DNA of 64,000 bases, taken from positions 28,734,900 through 28,798,899 of the forward strand of contig NC_083638.1 of the NCBI RefSeq assembly GCF_963576545.1, written 5' to 3'. Position numbers and translations under genes: made by a program. This stretch comes from Limanda limanda. Lineage: Eukaryota; Chordata; Actinopteri; Pleuronectiformes; Pleuronectidae. Positions within the stretch are counted from its first letter, which is position 1. Each line of letters starts with the position of its first letter. Shown in pieces: positions 47,444-59,309 of the stretch. Under the pieces are notes generated by a model. The model searched no databases and was not told where the DNA came from. It saw only the letters and a program-made list of their open reading frames with translations.

Positions 47444-49240
47444 GCTCAGATTACTGTAAATCTGATTCAGATGTATCTTTATTGTTTATACATATCAAGG
47501 AACAAAAGTTCCATTAATAGATAGGTCAGCATACTCACAGACACAAAATGATCCATCCCTGGGGTTAAAATAAACAGGAAAATACTATGCTGCATACAGT
47601 ATAATCTAAACCTTCAGCATTTACATAACAAGTAGAATATATTTAAAATGTGCGTTAATAGACATTTCAGTCTATCTGCCAAAACGAAACAGGACATTTT
47701 CCCAAAATTGGTCATCGTCCACTGTAATGGTTGGCCAGATGTCTGATTTAGTTTCATGAGAATTTAAAACTTCACTCTGTCCTAATGTAATGTAGCTGGA
47801 AACATTCCCAGGATCCTTTTCCATTTAATCAAATGCACTTGGTCTTCAAACTGGAGAAATATGGCTCCACGTTTTTCAGTGTTGGTGAGTGTGTTAGTCT
47901 TTGTTTTATGGCATTCTGGTTATTGATAGGGTTGAGATTAGCAAACTACTCAAGTGATAGGTGAGAATAATGACACTTGATGTCATGGTGACAGAGGTTT
48001 AACTTTATTTATATCACACATATAAACCAAAAATATTTTTTTTAACTCAGACATCATGTAGAATAAAAGGGAAAAGATATTTCAACTGAACTCGGAAACT
48101 ACACAACAACTGAACCTGGACACTAAAGGAATGTTCGGTTTGGTAAAGCTGCCCTTGGGATAGAGACTGCAACTTGAATTTAGTGACATCCTATAAGGGT
48201 ATGGGCCATTTATCTGAAGGGGACACGTTGAGGAAATCGAACCTGTTACCAGTAACGGGACAAGTCTTCAACCACTTGCCCACCCTGTCATCTATAGGTT
48301 GGTTTGTGTGGCTGTGCGGAGCCCACGTGTTCCCCCGCGGTATTTGCCCCCCCTCCTAGTGTCCCTAATGATAGAATATGTGGTAAACAGAAATAGCAAC
48401 ACTTGTGAAGCACAGGCTTCTCTTTTTGCACCACACGCTGAAGACATAGAGGCTGCACTGTGTGTGTGTATGTTTTATTGAGAGCCTATTTGTCCTCTGT
48501 GACTGAAGGACTGACTTCGTTTTTTTCTGGTCAATTACACGGCCTGCTGTGGAGGGCCCAGACCGACGCAGGCTGCCACTGTGTGGACTAATAGGTTTCT
48601 CATCCACCTTTATTAGCTGCGGCGATGCCTGGCTAAACCAATCACATGCTGTGTCACAAAGAGCAGAGAAGACGAGAGGTTTAGCTGACTCTTCCTGCCG
48701 CTCTGGCTTGTTACCAGTCTGTGCTGATGCCAACATCCAGACTGATGTGATTATGGAGCAGCACAGACTCATTTTAGTTCTGTCTGCTGCACTTCAAGTA
48801 AAGTTTTTATGACACACGTGGAATATGGCTCCTCTTTGTAATTACGTAGGACTCACTTTATATCTGTTTTAGAGAAATGTACTCTGATGATTTCATCACA
48901 TCATTAGTTACAGATGGACTTCATACAAACACTTGTCGTGGCGATGTGTGATGACTCACGTGTTGAGAGAAGCAGTCAGTTCTCGGTGTGAGAAGTGCTC
49001 TGAAGAGGTGATTACTGCTCTCCTTAAACCTCCAGAGTAAAAAACATCCTTTTCCAATCCCAGCAGAAACCGTATGTCTTCTTCAGCTGCTGATTCGACT
49101 TTCACTCATCTAGCATTTCACTGAATATTCTCTAAAATGCTCATAATTCCTCACTGGCTTTCTTGATTCAAATTACTCGGAGACGGTTTTGAGGGGTCAG
49201 GTGAATTAAATAAAATACATTTATATAGCTAAGATTGGAA
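46806..49240. other. Intergenic DNA with an (AC)n tract
   Basis: It holds the (AC)n run at 47361-47441 and, at about 48216-48300, a stretch with tRNA-SINE-like words (GAAATCGAACCTGTTACC, ACCACTTGCCCACCCTGTCA) too degraded to classify. No gene recognised. Confidence 0.4.
47361..47441 (+). repeat. (AC)n microsatellite
   Basis: A pure AC tract of about 40 units. Confidence 0.98.
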
Positions 49241-49424
49241 CTCCTCTCCTCTCCTCTCCTCTCCTCTCCTCTCCTCTCCTCTCCTCTCCTCTCCTCTCCT
49301 CTCCTCTCCTCTCCTCTCCTCTCCTCTCCTCTCCTCTCCTCTCCTCTCCTCTCCTCTCCTCTCCTCTCCTCTCCTCTCCTCTCCTCTCCTCTCCTCTCCT
49401 CTCCACTCCTCTCCTCTCCTCCCC
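49241..49424 (+). repeat. (CTCCT)n pentanucleotide microsatellite
   Basis: About 36 tandem CTCCT units with one substitution (CCACT) near the right end. It is polypyrimidine on the + strand and polypurine on the -, so it could form triplex DNA. It opens long but meaningless frames on both strands. Confidence 0.98.
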
Positions 49425-49917
49425 TGCAGTAATCATGCCGTTGCTTGTCCGTCCCAACCAGCCAAACCTCTGGCTTCCTGCTGTCCAGCCGCTGGGCCAC
49501 ACACCCGCATGTCTATATCTAAAAATGCCCAGAAATTACACTCAATAAATACAAGAATCAAATAAAACAATTTCCAAATATAAGAATTACGATCTGCTCT
49601 CCTGCAGTCACATAAAACTGCCTTTGTTTCTCCCAGTAAATGGGTTTCCCTCCACCCTGCCAACTTAAACGCCAATATTGGGTCAATGGCAGCGTGGCTC
49701 TGTTTAATTAAACTCAGTGTGGATTTGTAGAGACAGAATCCAGACCAGAGAGTGGTTTGGGTCTGCTCAGCCTCCCAACACGGTCCTTATTGGTGCCAAC
49801 ACTTCATAAATGCCAACTGTACATGGAGACACTCGCTCCACACTAAGCAAGTTGGTCATATTGGATCTGGATTATGTTTGATTAAGTGGCTGACTGACCA
49901 TGAGCTTATAAATCATT

Positions 49918-50240
49918 ACCTCCACCGAGGAGGTTATGCTTTCACTCCTGTCTGTTTGTCTGTTTGTTTGTTTGTTTGTTCGTAAGCAGGATTACACAAA
50001 CACAACTGACCAGATTTCCATGAAAGTTGGCGGGGGCATGTAGTACGGGTCAGGGAAGAAGACATTACATTTTGGTGTAGATCCAGGGAATTGTTATTGC
50101 TTTCTCTAACATTTTGGGATAGGGCATTTTCTGATGTTTTTCTAGTGAAGAATTCATTGGTCTTGATGAAACCAAAAAATAAACATTTGGTGCAGCTTGA
50201 TCACTTTTAGGGGGAGATTGTGAAGCCTTGTGCCATTCTA
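49918..50240 (+). repeat. Dispersed repeat Y, copy 3
   Basis: This is the longest copy of the family in the window: ACCTCCACCGAGGAGGT palindrome, a (TTTG)n stretch, GATTTCCATGAAAGTTGGCG, GGGTCAGGGAAGAAGACATT, TTTTGGGATAGGGCATTTTC and ATTTGGTGCAGCTTGATCAC. Confidence 0.75.
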
Positions 50241-51849
50241 GATATGACAATGTCTCTCTCCCATCCTCCACAAATCCTGAGATATATCAGCTAAATGGGA
50301 TAATTTTTGTACAGCTTCACATACCTCAAGTTGTATCTTTCATAACATGATAGTACATGATATCTTGTTTGCACACTAGCCTGGCTGTTCAGTCTGATGT
50401 GAAGTGCTCAGCAGAAGCACCAATGTGATCTCACTCGTCTTTCAGCAAATATACACTCTAATCCCAGGTGGCTCAGAGACTGTTCGGGCGATCTCAGCTG
50501 TAATATCTTCCCTCATGCCAGCAAATCAATGAAAGAGAAATAACTGCACCAGGTTGACATTAGCTTCATCTTTCCTCCCCCAGAAGAGTCTGGAGTCAGG
50601 ATGGACGAGCTACCAGCTGCTAGATAACATTAACCAAGTCTGATACCACACAGACATTTTGATGAAGTTATGTTTTAATAAAAAAAAGCTTTGTCAGTAT
50701 TTGCTGCATTTACAACCTCTGTCAATGCCATCTTTATGTCATCACTGATCCTTTAAGTGATACTGAAACTGCTTTAGCCTTGAACAGCGGTTGTTAAAAA
50801 GGTTCCCTTCTTCACAAAGAAAGACGTGGAACAAAGTAAATACTCCAGCTGCAGCACCCTGTCAGTTTTATGTGTGGGATGGATCAGCTTTCCATGCCTG
50901 ACCTTAGAGGAGTGTGCCGTGGTTTGTGCATTAGAAACTCTCACTTCTTACCTCTCTATTGATTATGATATATGGCTTGTTTCAGTTTCAAACACAACAA
51001 ATTCATTTCATTTTGCCTTATATAAACATAGTTGTATATATTATATAGACATATAGGTGAATTTCTATACCTTTAGTGGGGCACATACTTCATGGATGTC
51101 TTGTCTGAAGTGTGTCTTACAAGGTTTCATTACCGCAGTATCCAGTATGTATATAGATGTATATGTATCCACCGACGATATGGGATGAATGCATATAGAA
51201 GGGCTTGTATAATAGCTCCAACTGAACTCTACTTGTCCTGTACATACACTCACTTGAAAAGGAGTCGACTGTTTACTCAGTAATCTCACAGAGGGAGATG
51301 GTAGTGTTGGAAAGTGTGTGTGTGTGTGTAAGGGGGAGTCAGGGGTGGGGGTAGCAGATTGCCTGGAGGACCCTCAGGATAGAGGTTTCAGATCTACTTA
51401 CCATCTCTTCACAACATTAAAAGGAAGATATTACTTTGCTGAAAGCACAGAATTTCAATGAGAACAGGAACAAACAAAAATGTTAAGGAATTCATTATAA
51501 TATCATTTAGTGGATCAAAAGATTGGGCTGTGGCGAGAGAGAAACGGCTCAGTGGAGTTATGTTGCTCTGCAAACTCATCTGCAACGAGCTCAGAGCAAG
51601 AGTGTAGAAAAGATTGGTTTTGCAGATCTACTTCATATATTGTGTATTGTCAATGTCTGCTGCCTTGTCACTTAAACATCTCCAGTGACAAAGAGCTACA
51701 GGAAACAGAAAACAGCATAGGGTGGTTGACAATACTGTCCTAACACTGCTTCTTGGCCTTAGTCAGCAGGTTTTTTGTGGACTTCTCGAGCGCTTTTACC
51801 CATTTGATTGGAGTAGAGCCGCTCAGGGTGAATGTTTATCAGCACCTTG
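50241..51849. other. Intergenic DNA, nothing recognisable
   Basis: No gene or named repeat, apart from a short (TG)n at about 51316. Confidence 0.4.
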
Positions 51850-52110
51850 TCGTCTGAACATTGTCCTTTCTGGTGGGTAGGAATCACATGGCCTGAATCA
51901 ATGGTCACCTGAGCTCTTCCAAATAATTCTCCACAGGAGCCTCACATGGATCTGTTATCTCTCCCGTACTTTTCACCTTGTACATGGACAGCGGCAGAAA
52001 CCAGGACAGTGGATGCATCAAATACTTCGATAACATTGTGTTATGTATGGCACAGAATCTGAACTGTCTTGGCCTCAGAGCTTCAAATAGTACAGGACAC
52101 AACATGCTGT
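51850..52110 (+). pseudogene. Reverse transcriptase fragment of an L2/Rex1-like LINE
   Basis: At about 51935-52070 one frame reads TGASHGSVISPVLFTLYMDS followed by CIKYFDNIVLC. This is the central reverse transcriptase motif of fish LINEs (TGAPQGSVLSP-type loop, then the F-A-D-D catalytic box). The catalytic Asp pair has decayed to Asp-Asn, so it is dead. It is the same broad LINE type as the 3' end at 21265 but a separate insertion. Confidence 0.75.
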
Positions 52111-55083
52111 CTAAATGACCAGTTTTTAAAACAAGCCGGCTTCACCCTGGTCTGGTCTTTACCAATATAGAGAGACATATTTATCTGACTGGCTTCTGAG
52201 TTTCATGCCCATATAAGCTGTAAAAGTGATCCAACTGTGAGCCACAATATTGTCTGGAAATGGATCTTGTATCTTTTTAGTTTAAAGCCTTGTTTTAGTT
52301 TAGCCTTGAAGCTCGGATTAAGTTTAACTTTAATGACAACAATCATAATGTTATTGTTACGTAGAAGAGTTCTCACATGTATTTCTATCTGTGAAGAAAT
52401 GGGTGGAGGGTTGGTAATGTACAGTAGACTTTCATGACTTGGTCAGGAGTAACGACTGAACACTGGTGGCTAGATGCGAAATGGGCTTGAAACCCAGTGT
52501 TCACATGTGAGTGCATTTCAGGGTCCTGGACATGAAGTGGTTTGGGAGCAGCTGCAGTTGGAATTGGAAGCTGGGGGTGCGCGCTGCATGATGACAGTCT
52601 GGAAAAAAGATATATAACCACGACAATGTCATTTCACCTCAATCCATGACCACGGCAACCCACTGCTCTAGCTTCGCAGGAAAACGAAACAAAAGTATTG
52701 TGTCAGTATTGAAAGTTCAGTTAAAGCCAGAATATTGTCTTTATGAAAAGAACAGAGTGTGACGCATATTTTACTGGGCAGCTTGTTTTTCAATCTGTGT
52801 TGCAGGCATGACATCAGTGTCTCTGTGTTGAGACAGGAAAATCTTATCCCGCTGTCATAAAAGCAACACAATAATGAAATGACATCACAGCGGGCCAGTA
52901 ATTAAATGAACAGACATGCTGTCTTGGTGTTTTTTACTAGGCTGGGAGATTGTGAGTAACATTGCAGCATGCTGGAGAGTAGGGTGTTGATGAATGAAGC
53001 TACAGACGTGTTGTGTGGGACATTTACAGACATAAAACCATGTTTTCTGTAAGAACAGGTTTATTATTGTGGTCTACATAAATGTATGTAACCCTGATTT
53101 CTCTCTTATACAGACTCATATTTAACACAGGATCCCAGTTTGCTAACTGAGGCTGGTGTGGCAGATGACAGTTTAAAGCCATCTAATCTGTCTGGCCCTC
53201 AGCCTGACATTAAATGGCCGGGCTGCTGGTGGAGGGACATGACTTCAATTATTACATTTCAGTCAAAAACTCATTAGCTCAGTGACCTGCACAGCAGCAC
53301 AGGCCAGTGTCGATACTCATGCTGCATGATACCAGGGGCTAGTCTGTCTGACAGTGGGTGAATTAATCACAGTCCATGCTCCTGCTGTGCCTGGCAGCAG
53401 ACAACAGCAGCACTTGGTTTCCTTGCTGTTAACAACATGTTTCTGTCTCAATCAGCTGCAGAAAAGCTTGAAATCAGGAACTGTTTCGTCATTGTGTTGA
53501 TTTACAAGGAAACTAATTTGCAGCCTTTGCTGAGGTTTGTGACGTGCTGCTGTAACTTCTGCTCATTCAAAGGTTGCTCATTGTGCCAGAGCATCATTAG
53601 CATGAGAAAATGCTAATTTCATCGCTCTTGCTTTAAAGTTGCTGCAAGTCCATTATGTTTTTACATAAATTGTCATTCGCTCTCGTTACATCAAAGAAAA
53701 CTAATTTTCACAACTGGGCATGTGGGGAGGGTCGTACAGTAAACAGGGAAGTGTTAAACACTTCAGCCAGTAAACAAGTCTGAGCTCCCTCCAGCTCCCT
53801 CAGGGAGCAGGTCCACCACATATCCTGCCTGTTTACCATGAATAAGTTCCCCCAAGAACTTCTTATAAAAACTCCCTTTATGAGAAACTTCAAAGAATGC
53901 CCAGGATTGCCGGGGGGGAGGAGGAATCTTCTATCAGTCCGCCTCGTTATGCTGCGAGCAATCTCTCCCTGCTGATGGCTACAATGCAAATAAGATGCCA
54001 GAGGAAGAAGGATGAGATTGAGCAAAACTGCAAGGAGAGAAGAGCAGGGAGATGAGAAAGCTGCTGGGAAGGTAAAGATATGAAAAAAGAACATAATCTG
54101 TGTCATCAGTCTTTAACACTATTGCAAACAACCATGAAAGAGAAACACTTTAATCTTTCAGCAAATGGCGGTGAATCTCACCATGGCTGTTTCCACACTG
54201 ATAACCGAGATCAGCTCCGTGATCTACAGAACCAAAAGGAGGTTCACTCTTGCACATGTCATAGACAGTGGTTTCTTTATTCCTCCAGTAGCAGAATATT
54301 GGGGTTATCTAGTGGTGCATGCTGGGTCCCATCAGCTTGAAGCCTTAATTGATTCTCTGTTGGAGTGACTGGAGCAGAGGTCAAAGTGGGGTCAGTATAA
54401 TTAGCGATGAACCCCTTGTCTTTAATGAGGAGGGGGGATGAAAGGGTTGCCAATTACTCTGGGCAGTTTTGCACTAAAAACAACCTGGTGCTTTTAAGAC
54501 CCAGCCTGATTAACCTTCACCAACTCTTAATTTTGTTAATTCTTTATATGTGGCAATGTTAAAAGGGAAGTTTTTAATTAGAGCGCACAATAAAACTGTT
54601 ATCAGGACTGCTAGTTCACCTCCTTTGTTAACCAGTTCTTGGGGTTATTGGGGTCACCAGACCAGTATTAGAGGGGCCCTGGCATTATGGATGAAATGCA
54701 TGAAAGAGTTTACAAACCATTATTATTAATGGAATGATTGCTCCAGTGTTTCCAAGGTACAAAGTAACACTGACAATTAGTTAAAGTTAAAAAAACTCTC
54801 AGCATGTGTATAAGTCTTGAAAAGCTAATTAGGAGCAATTAAAGTCCATAGGAAGCTTCAGTCACAGTGTCTTTATTCCTATATTTACAGTTTCTCCAGC
54901 AGTTTGCTCTTTATCTCATGAAAGGTGACGCCAAACTGGTTCTGAGCTGCTTAAGTGTTCGCTTTATCTCGGTCATCTCTGTTGCTACTTGGTTGGTTTG
55001 GTTTAAATAAATATTTTGCCAATGTTAGAAAAAACACTTATTTGCCTTTTTTCTAATTCAATCAAAAGCATGAACAGTAAATA
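52111..55083. other. Intergenic DNA upstream of mef2, nothing recognisable
   Basis: There is no coding signal that I trust. Homeodomain- and POU-like words (TTAATTAG, ATGCTAAT near 53610, TAATTAGCGATGA near 54398) occur, but such AT-rich words are expected by chance. Conservation data would be needed to call enhancers. Confidence 0.35.
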
Positions 55084-55123
55084 TGACGGTAACCAGCAGC
55101 TTAATAGCTGCTGGTTACCGTCA
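55084..55123. repeat. Perfect 18-bp hairpin with 4-nt loop
   Basis: The arms TGACGGTAACCAGCAGCT (55084-55101) and AGCTGCTGGTTACCGTCA (55106-55123) are exactly complementary around a TAAT loop. The stem is GC-balanced and would be very stable, but it is too short for a microRNA precursor. Confidence 0.95.
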
Positions 55124-55334
55124 GCAATAACAAACTTGAAGTTGAGAACAGCACGCCTGGCTCATTACAAAGGGAACAAAGGCAAATTATGAGCCAAAAT
55201 TGTGTCAATGGACAAAACCAGACTGACCATTGGCTAGCTATTGCTAAACTATTGTTTTAAAAGCTCCAGAAGTTTACATTTAACTGAAGCCAAATCTTCA
55301 AAGTGTAGGTGACTGTGGACAGATTGAGTTCTAC

Positions 55335-55395
55335 AACCAACCGACCAACTGTCAGACTGATCAACCAAACAACCAACCAACCAACCAACCAAAGT
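55335..55395 (+). repeat. Short (ACCA)n tract
   Basis: Irregular then pure CCAA units (ACCAACCAACCAACCAACC), similar to the larger tract at 56250. Confidence 0.85.
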
Positions 55396-56249
55396 TTATA
55401 ATTATGGGGCTCTTCTGGTGAAATTTGGGGGGGAAATATATTAGGTGACCACAACACTATAACCCGTGGAGCGAGATAAATACCTCGGCCACAAGTTATG
55501 ATCGGTTCCTTACTAACAAGACCTGTAGAGCTGAAATGAAGAATCCTCGTGGTTGAGAGATAACATCTTTCACTTAATCACATGATGTAGCCTCTACAAT
55601 GGGCTTTAGTTTGACACACACTGTCTGCACTGACTCTGAGGACACTGTGGTGGAGATATTTGCAATTAGACAAGAAAAACATATGGACCCATTTCCTTGC
55701 ACCATGGCGTGTAGGGTGTCTGAGGGATTTTTGTATTGTGGTGACAGGATGGGACTGGACCATCTGGAAACAAGGAGAGATTGAGATGTACTGGGTGTGT
55801 TAGTGGTGGGGATCGACTTAACCCACCAGACATTTTTTTTAAATTTCCCTTATCCTTCGTTTATCTCCTTTAGGGAGAGTGTGCACGGCGCAATAGCGAA
55901 GTGTAATTTTGGTGAGGGCTATTCGAGAGAGAGAGAGGGAGAGGAGAGGGAGAGAGGTGAGCTGTCACAATAAGGTAAATATGTAACTATCTCTCCCCCA
56001 TTCGGAATAAATATCTTATTTCAAAGGGTAAACCTACTTAAAGGAAAAGATATAAGTATAAAACATTTTCTGGTTATCCTAACACACCTGATACATCTCT
56101 ATGTCCCCCCGTTTTCAGATGTGCCAGGTGCATCCTGTTACCACAATACCAAAATCCCTCAGATACGATCCCTGCACACACAACCTCTGATTAACCGCAA
56201 TGTCCTTGGGTTGAACTGTTGACGAATAACTACAACTAACCAGCCACCC

Positions 56250-56705
56250 ACCCACAACCAAACATCCATAACCAAACATCCACAACCAACCAACCAAACA
56301 ACCACAACCAACCAACCAACATACCAACCAACCACAACCACAACCACAACCACAACCACAACCACAACCACAACCACAACCACAACCACAACCACAACCA
56401 CAACCAACCAACCAACCACAACCACAACCACAACCACAACCACAACCACAACCACAACCACAACCACAACCACAACCACAACCAACCAACCAACCACAAC
56501 CACAACCACAACCACAACCACAACCAACCAACCAAACAACCACAACCAACCAACCAACCAACCAGCAAATCAAACAAAAACAACCAAACAACCACAACCA
56601 ACCAACCAACCAACCAACCAGCAAATCAAACAAAAACAACCAAACATCCACAACCAACCAACCAACCAACCAACCAACCACAACCAACCAAGGACAACCA
56701 CAACC
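56250..56705 (+). repeat. Compound (CAACCA)n / (CCAA)n satellite-like tract
   Basis: About 450 bp are built only of CCAA and CAACCA units plus a few CAAACATCC and AGCAAATCAAACAAAAAC spacers. The spacer AGCAAATCAAACAAAAACAA is itself repeated (about 56563 and 56621), showing that larger segments were duplicated. The strand is almost free of G. The long - strand open frame through it (GWLVGWLV-type) is an artefact of the repeat. Confidence 0.95.
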
Positions 56706-56899
56706 GTAACCAACTTAACTTGCTTGTTGTGTTACTCATGCCTACACAACATTATGTCTGATCCTCTGACTTCTTGTCTCCTGGCTGCTTGATGATGTGT
56801 TGTAGGAACCAATGCTTATTGTGCTCTTGTGGTCAGTGTTAATTATTTTGGATACGGTCAGAATATTTACGCTCAGTGGAAAGAGAGAATGTTAATGGT

Positions 56900-56905
56900 G
56901 GTGTG

Positions 56906-56953
<48 letters not shown>

Positions 56954-56955
56954 TG
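56900..56955 (+). repeat. (TG)n(CGTG)n microsatellite
   Basis: A TG run of about 19 bp passes into nine CGTG units. The alternating purine-pyrimidine CG/TG sequence is a candidate Z-DNA former. Confidence 0.95.
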
Positions 56956-58923
56956 GGAAGGTTATATTTTCCACTCCTTCTCCCTCTTTGACTGTCAGAC
57001 AGGTCACGGAACAGGATGTACAGTAGCTGTCTGAACTAACAGGAAGTGGAGGAGTGTTAGTCTGTGTTTTAGCTGCAGTGTCCAGTCCTGCTGTCCCCAC
57101 TCTTTCCTTACTGTCAGTGACAGAGCTGAGATTCCGAGACCTACATTGGTTGATAACTGTGGGTGTTTGTGAACGACAGGACTTTTTTCAGTTTAGGAGA
57201 AGACAGAGATGTTGTAACTTTCATTCATTCCTAGAATGATGAACTTCATTAATTTCAACACCCTGCTATGACTCAGAGTCACACATTCTACAAGTCACAC
57301 TTTCTGAAGAGCGCAGTCATTGGTCATGTTCTGTTGCCACAGCATTCGTAAAGTAGTTCCTTCCTCATCCTTGAGTTTCTGCTCATCGTCAAGCAGCCAC
57401 ACATTGAGGTTAAGTGGGGTTTTGTTGCTTTCAGACAAAACAGATTGATGTTCCTTTTGTTTCCAGGCTTTGTGCTAATCTAACCATCTTCTGGTTCTAG
57501 CTTCATATTTAACTATGAGTATAAATGTAGGAATTAATTTTACTCCGCAAAAAGTGTTCTAATATTAAAAATGTTTTTATGTACGCAACTGATACCTTAA
57601 AATATATAGTGTAAAATAGTAAAATACAAGCATAGTTGTAGCTCCTACGTAGTAGTAATCAGAATTATTTTGCTTCAGCAGGCAGTCATGTCCATTCAGT
57701 ACACTTTATGTGTAGAAAATGTCTGAGGAAGACCCCCTTGGCTCCATTTAACAACAATCAGTGACAATGTGCTATTGTATAGGAACAACACATATAAAAC
57801 CTTGTGCTATCCAACCACGGAAAAGTGTGTTTCATACCCTCACAAAGAACGGTCACGCTTCCAATGATCCACAGGAATTGGATTTCATGGGTGAGATAAA
57901 GAGTGCATTTGGCTGTGAGGTTCGCTCGGGGGCTTAGTGCTCCTTGTTAAGGATACATCCAGAGGCAGAGTGTATTTTCAAGTTAAAGAGATGCGGTGAG
58001 AAGGTCAGAGTAAGAAGAGATTAGAAAACTGTAGATCTGTTTCTTTAATGTTTCATATTTTTTCAGCCTTTGGAAATAATTAAATAAACAAGGAAATCAA
58101 GCGTGAAAATAACAAATATTCAGAAAATCTATAATAATTATTAAAATGTTTTATTCTGTATGGCATGATACCAACACTTAATCACTTACTCGATAGAAAA
58201 TCATAGAGATTGCGATTCTGTTGTTTTCCAGTCCAGTGTGAAAGTTAATAGTCAAAAGTTAATTCCAAAGTGCTATATATGTATATTTTATAAATAATGT
58301 AAAGACACTGGAGCATTGCCATAAGTATTCAAAGATATAAAGAGAATCAAGAGGGTTCTGTAAACACATAATTCATTCAGCAAAAGACAGAAGCAACTAT
58401 AATGCATACCTTATATTACCATATAATGTTTTTAAATGCTGCTCCTGTTTGTATCAGATTAAGCGTAATTTATTTTTGGTGGTGTAATGAAATGCTAATA
58501 AATGGCTCAACCCTGTCTGTGAGGGTGCTGGGTGCAGCAGCCTGTTGGCTCGTCGCTCTGTGCTGTATTGATTTTCACGCCAGCCAGATAGAGTTTCTGC
58601 CAGAGTAACATATTACTTTCGCACTGATCAGGACAACTTGTCTGAGGATGTAAAACAGGCGCCAGTGTTGCTGTTCACACTTTTTTAGTATCAGACACAT
58701 TTGACACACAAGCAGAGGGTTACCTATAAACACATAGATAAAACTTATGTTATTTGTGTGGTATGTCCGATTTCTGACAAACTTTACAATATTAATGCAG
58801 GTAGAGGCCATAATTAGTGAATATTACAGTGATCAACGAGTAAAGAACCATGTCTCCCTAAAAATGATCATATGCAAATTTGTAAGCACGTATAACATTT
58901 GAATTGCTTTCTTTTGATTGACA
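56956..58923. other. Intergenic DNA, nothing recognisable
   Basis: No gene or named repeat. Confidence 0.4.
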
Positions 58924-59309
58924 TTAAAGGCTCAGTGTGTAAGATATAGGTGAAAGGAATCTATTGGCAGAAATTTAATATAAAATAATCCTAGTGATGC
59001 TTTTATGTTTTTACTAGATGTTTGAACTACTCAGTTTACAAATTGTAGTTTTATTTACCCTAGATTGATCCCTTTATATTTAAGTACTTTATATTTACAT
59101 CAGGAGCGGGTCCTCTCAACGGAGAACGCCATGTGTTTTATAGAAGCCCAAATTGGACAACCTAAACACCTTTTGAGTTTTTATGACAACTGAAGGTTAC
59201 CACAAGGTTACTTTCACGTTTGGAAGGGGAGGATGAGGTGAGGGGTATTCTGCTGCAACTTGCAACATCACCACTAGATTTCACTAGATTCTCCACACTG
59301 AACCTTTAA
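58924..59309. mobile_element. MITE Z, copy 2 (full length), TTAA-flanked
   Basis: TTAA lies at 58924-58927 and 59306-59309. The inverted ends are AGGCTCAGTGTGTAAGA on the left and, complemented, AGGTTCAGTGTGGAGAA on the right. The inside has no coding capacity. TTAA targets are used by piggyBac and Kolobok transposases, so this is likely a non-autonomous member of one of those groups. The 37591 copy is an internally deleted relative. Confidence 0.8.

Noticed and set aside
49168..49502. Arg/Glu/Gly-rich and Leu/Ser-rich open frames
   Set aside because: They arise because the (CTCCT)n repeat has no stop in any frame.
54165..54368. Coding-like plus-strand frame after a CTTTCAG acceptor-like site
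   Set aside because: The composition is suggestive for about 30 codons only, there is no donor at a matching place and no family resemblance.
56115..56687. 190-residue GWLVGWLV/CGCGCG open frame on the minus strand
   Set aside because: Artefact of the CAACCA/CCAA repeat; there is no splice or start context.
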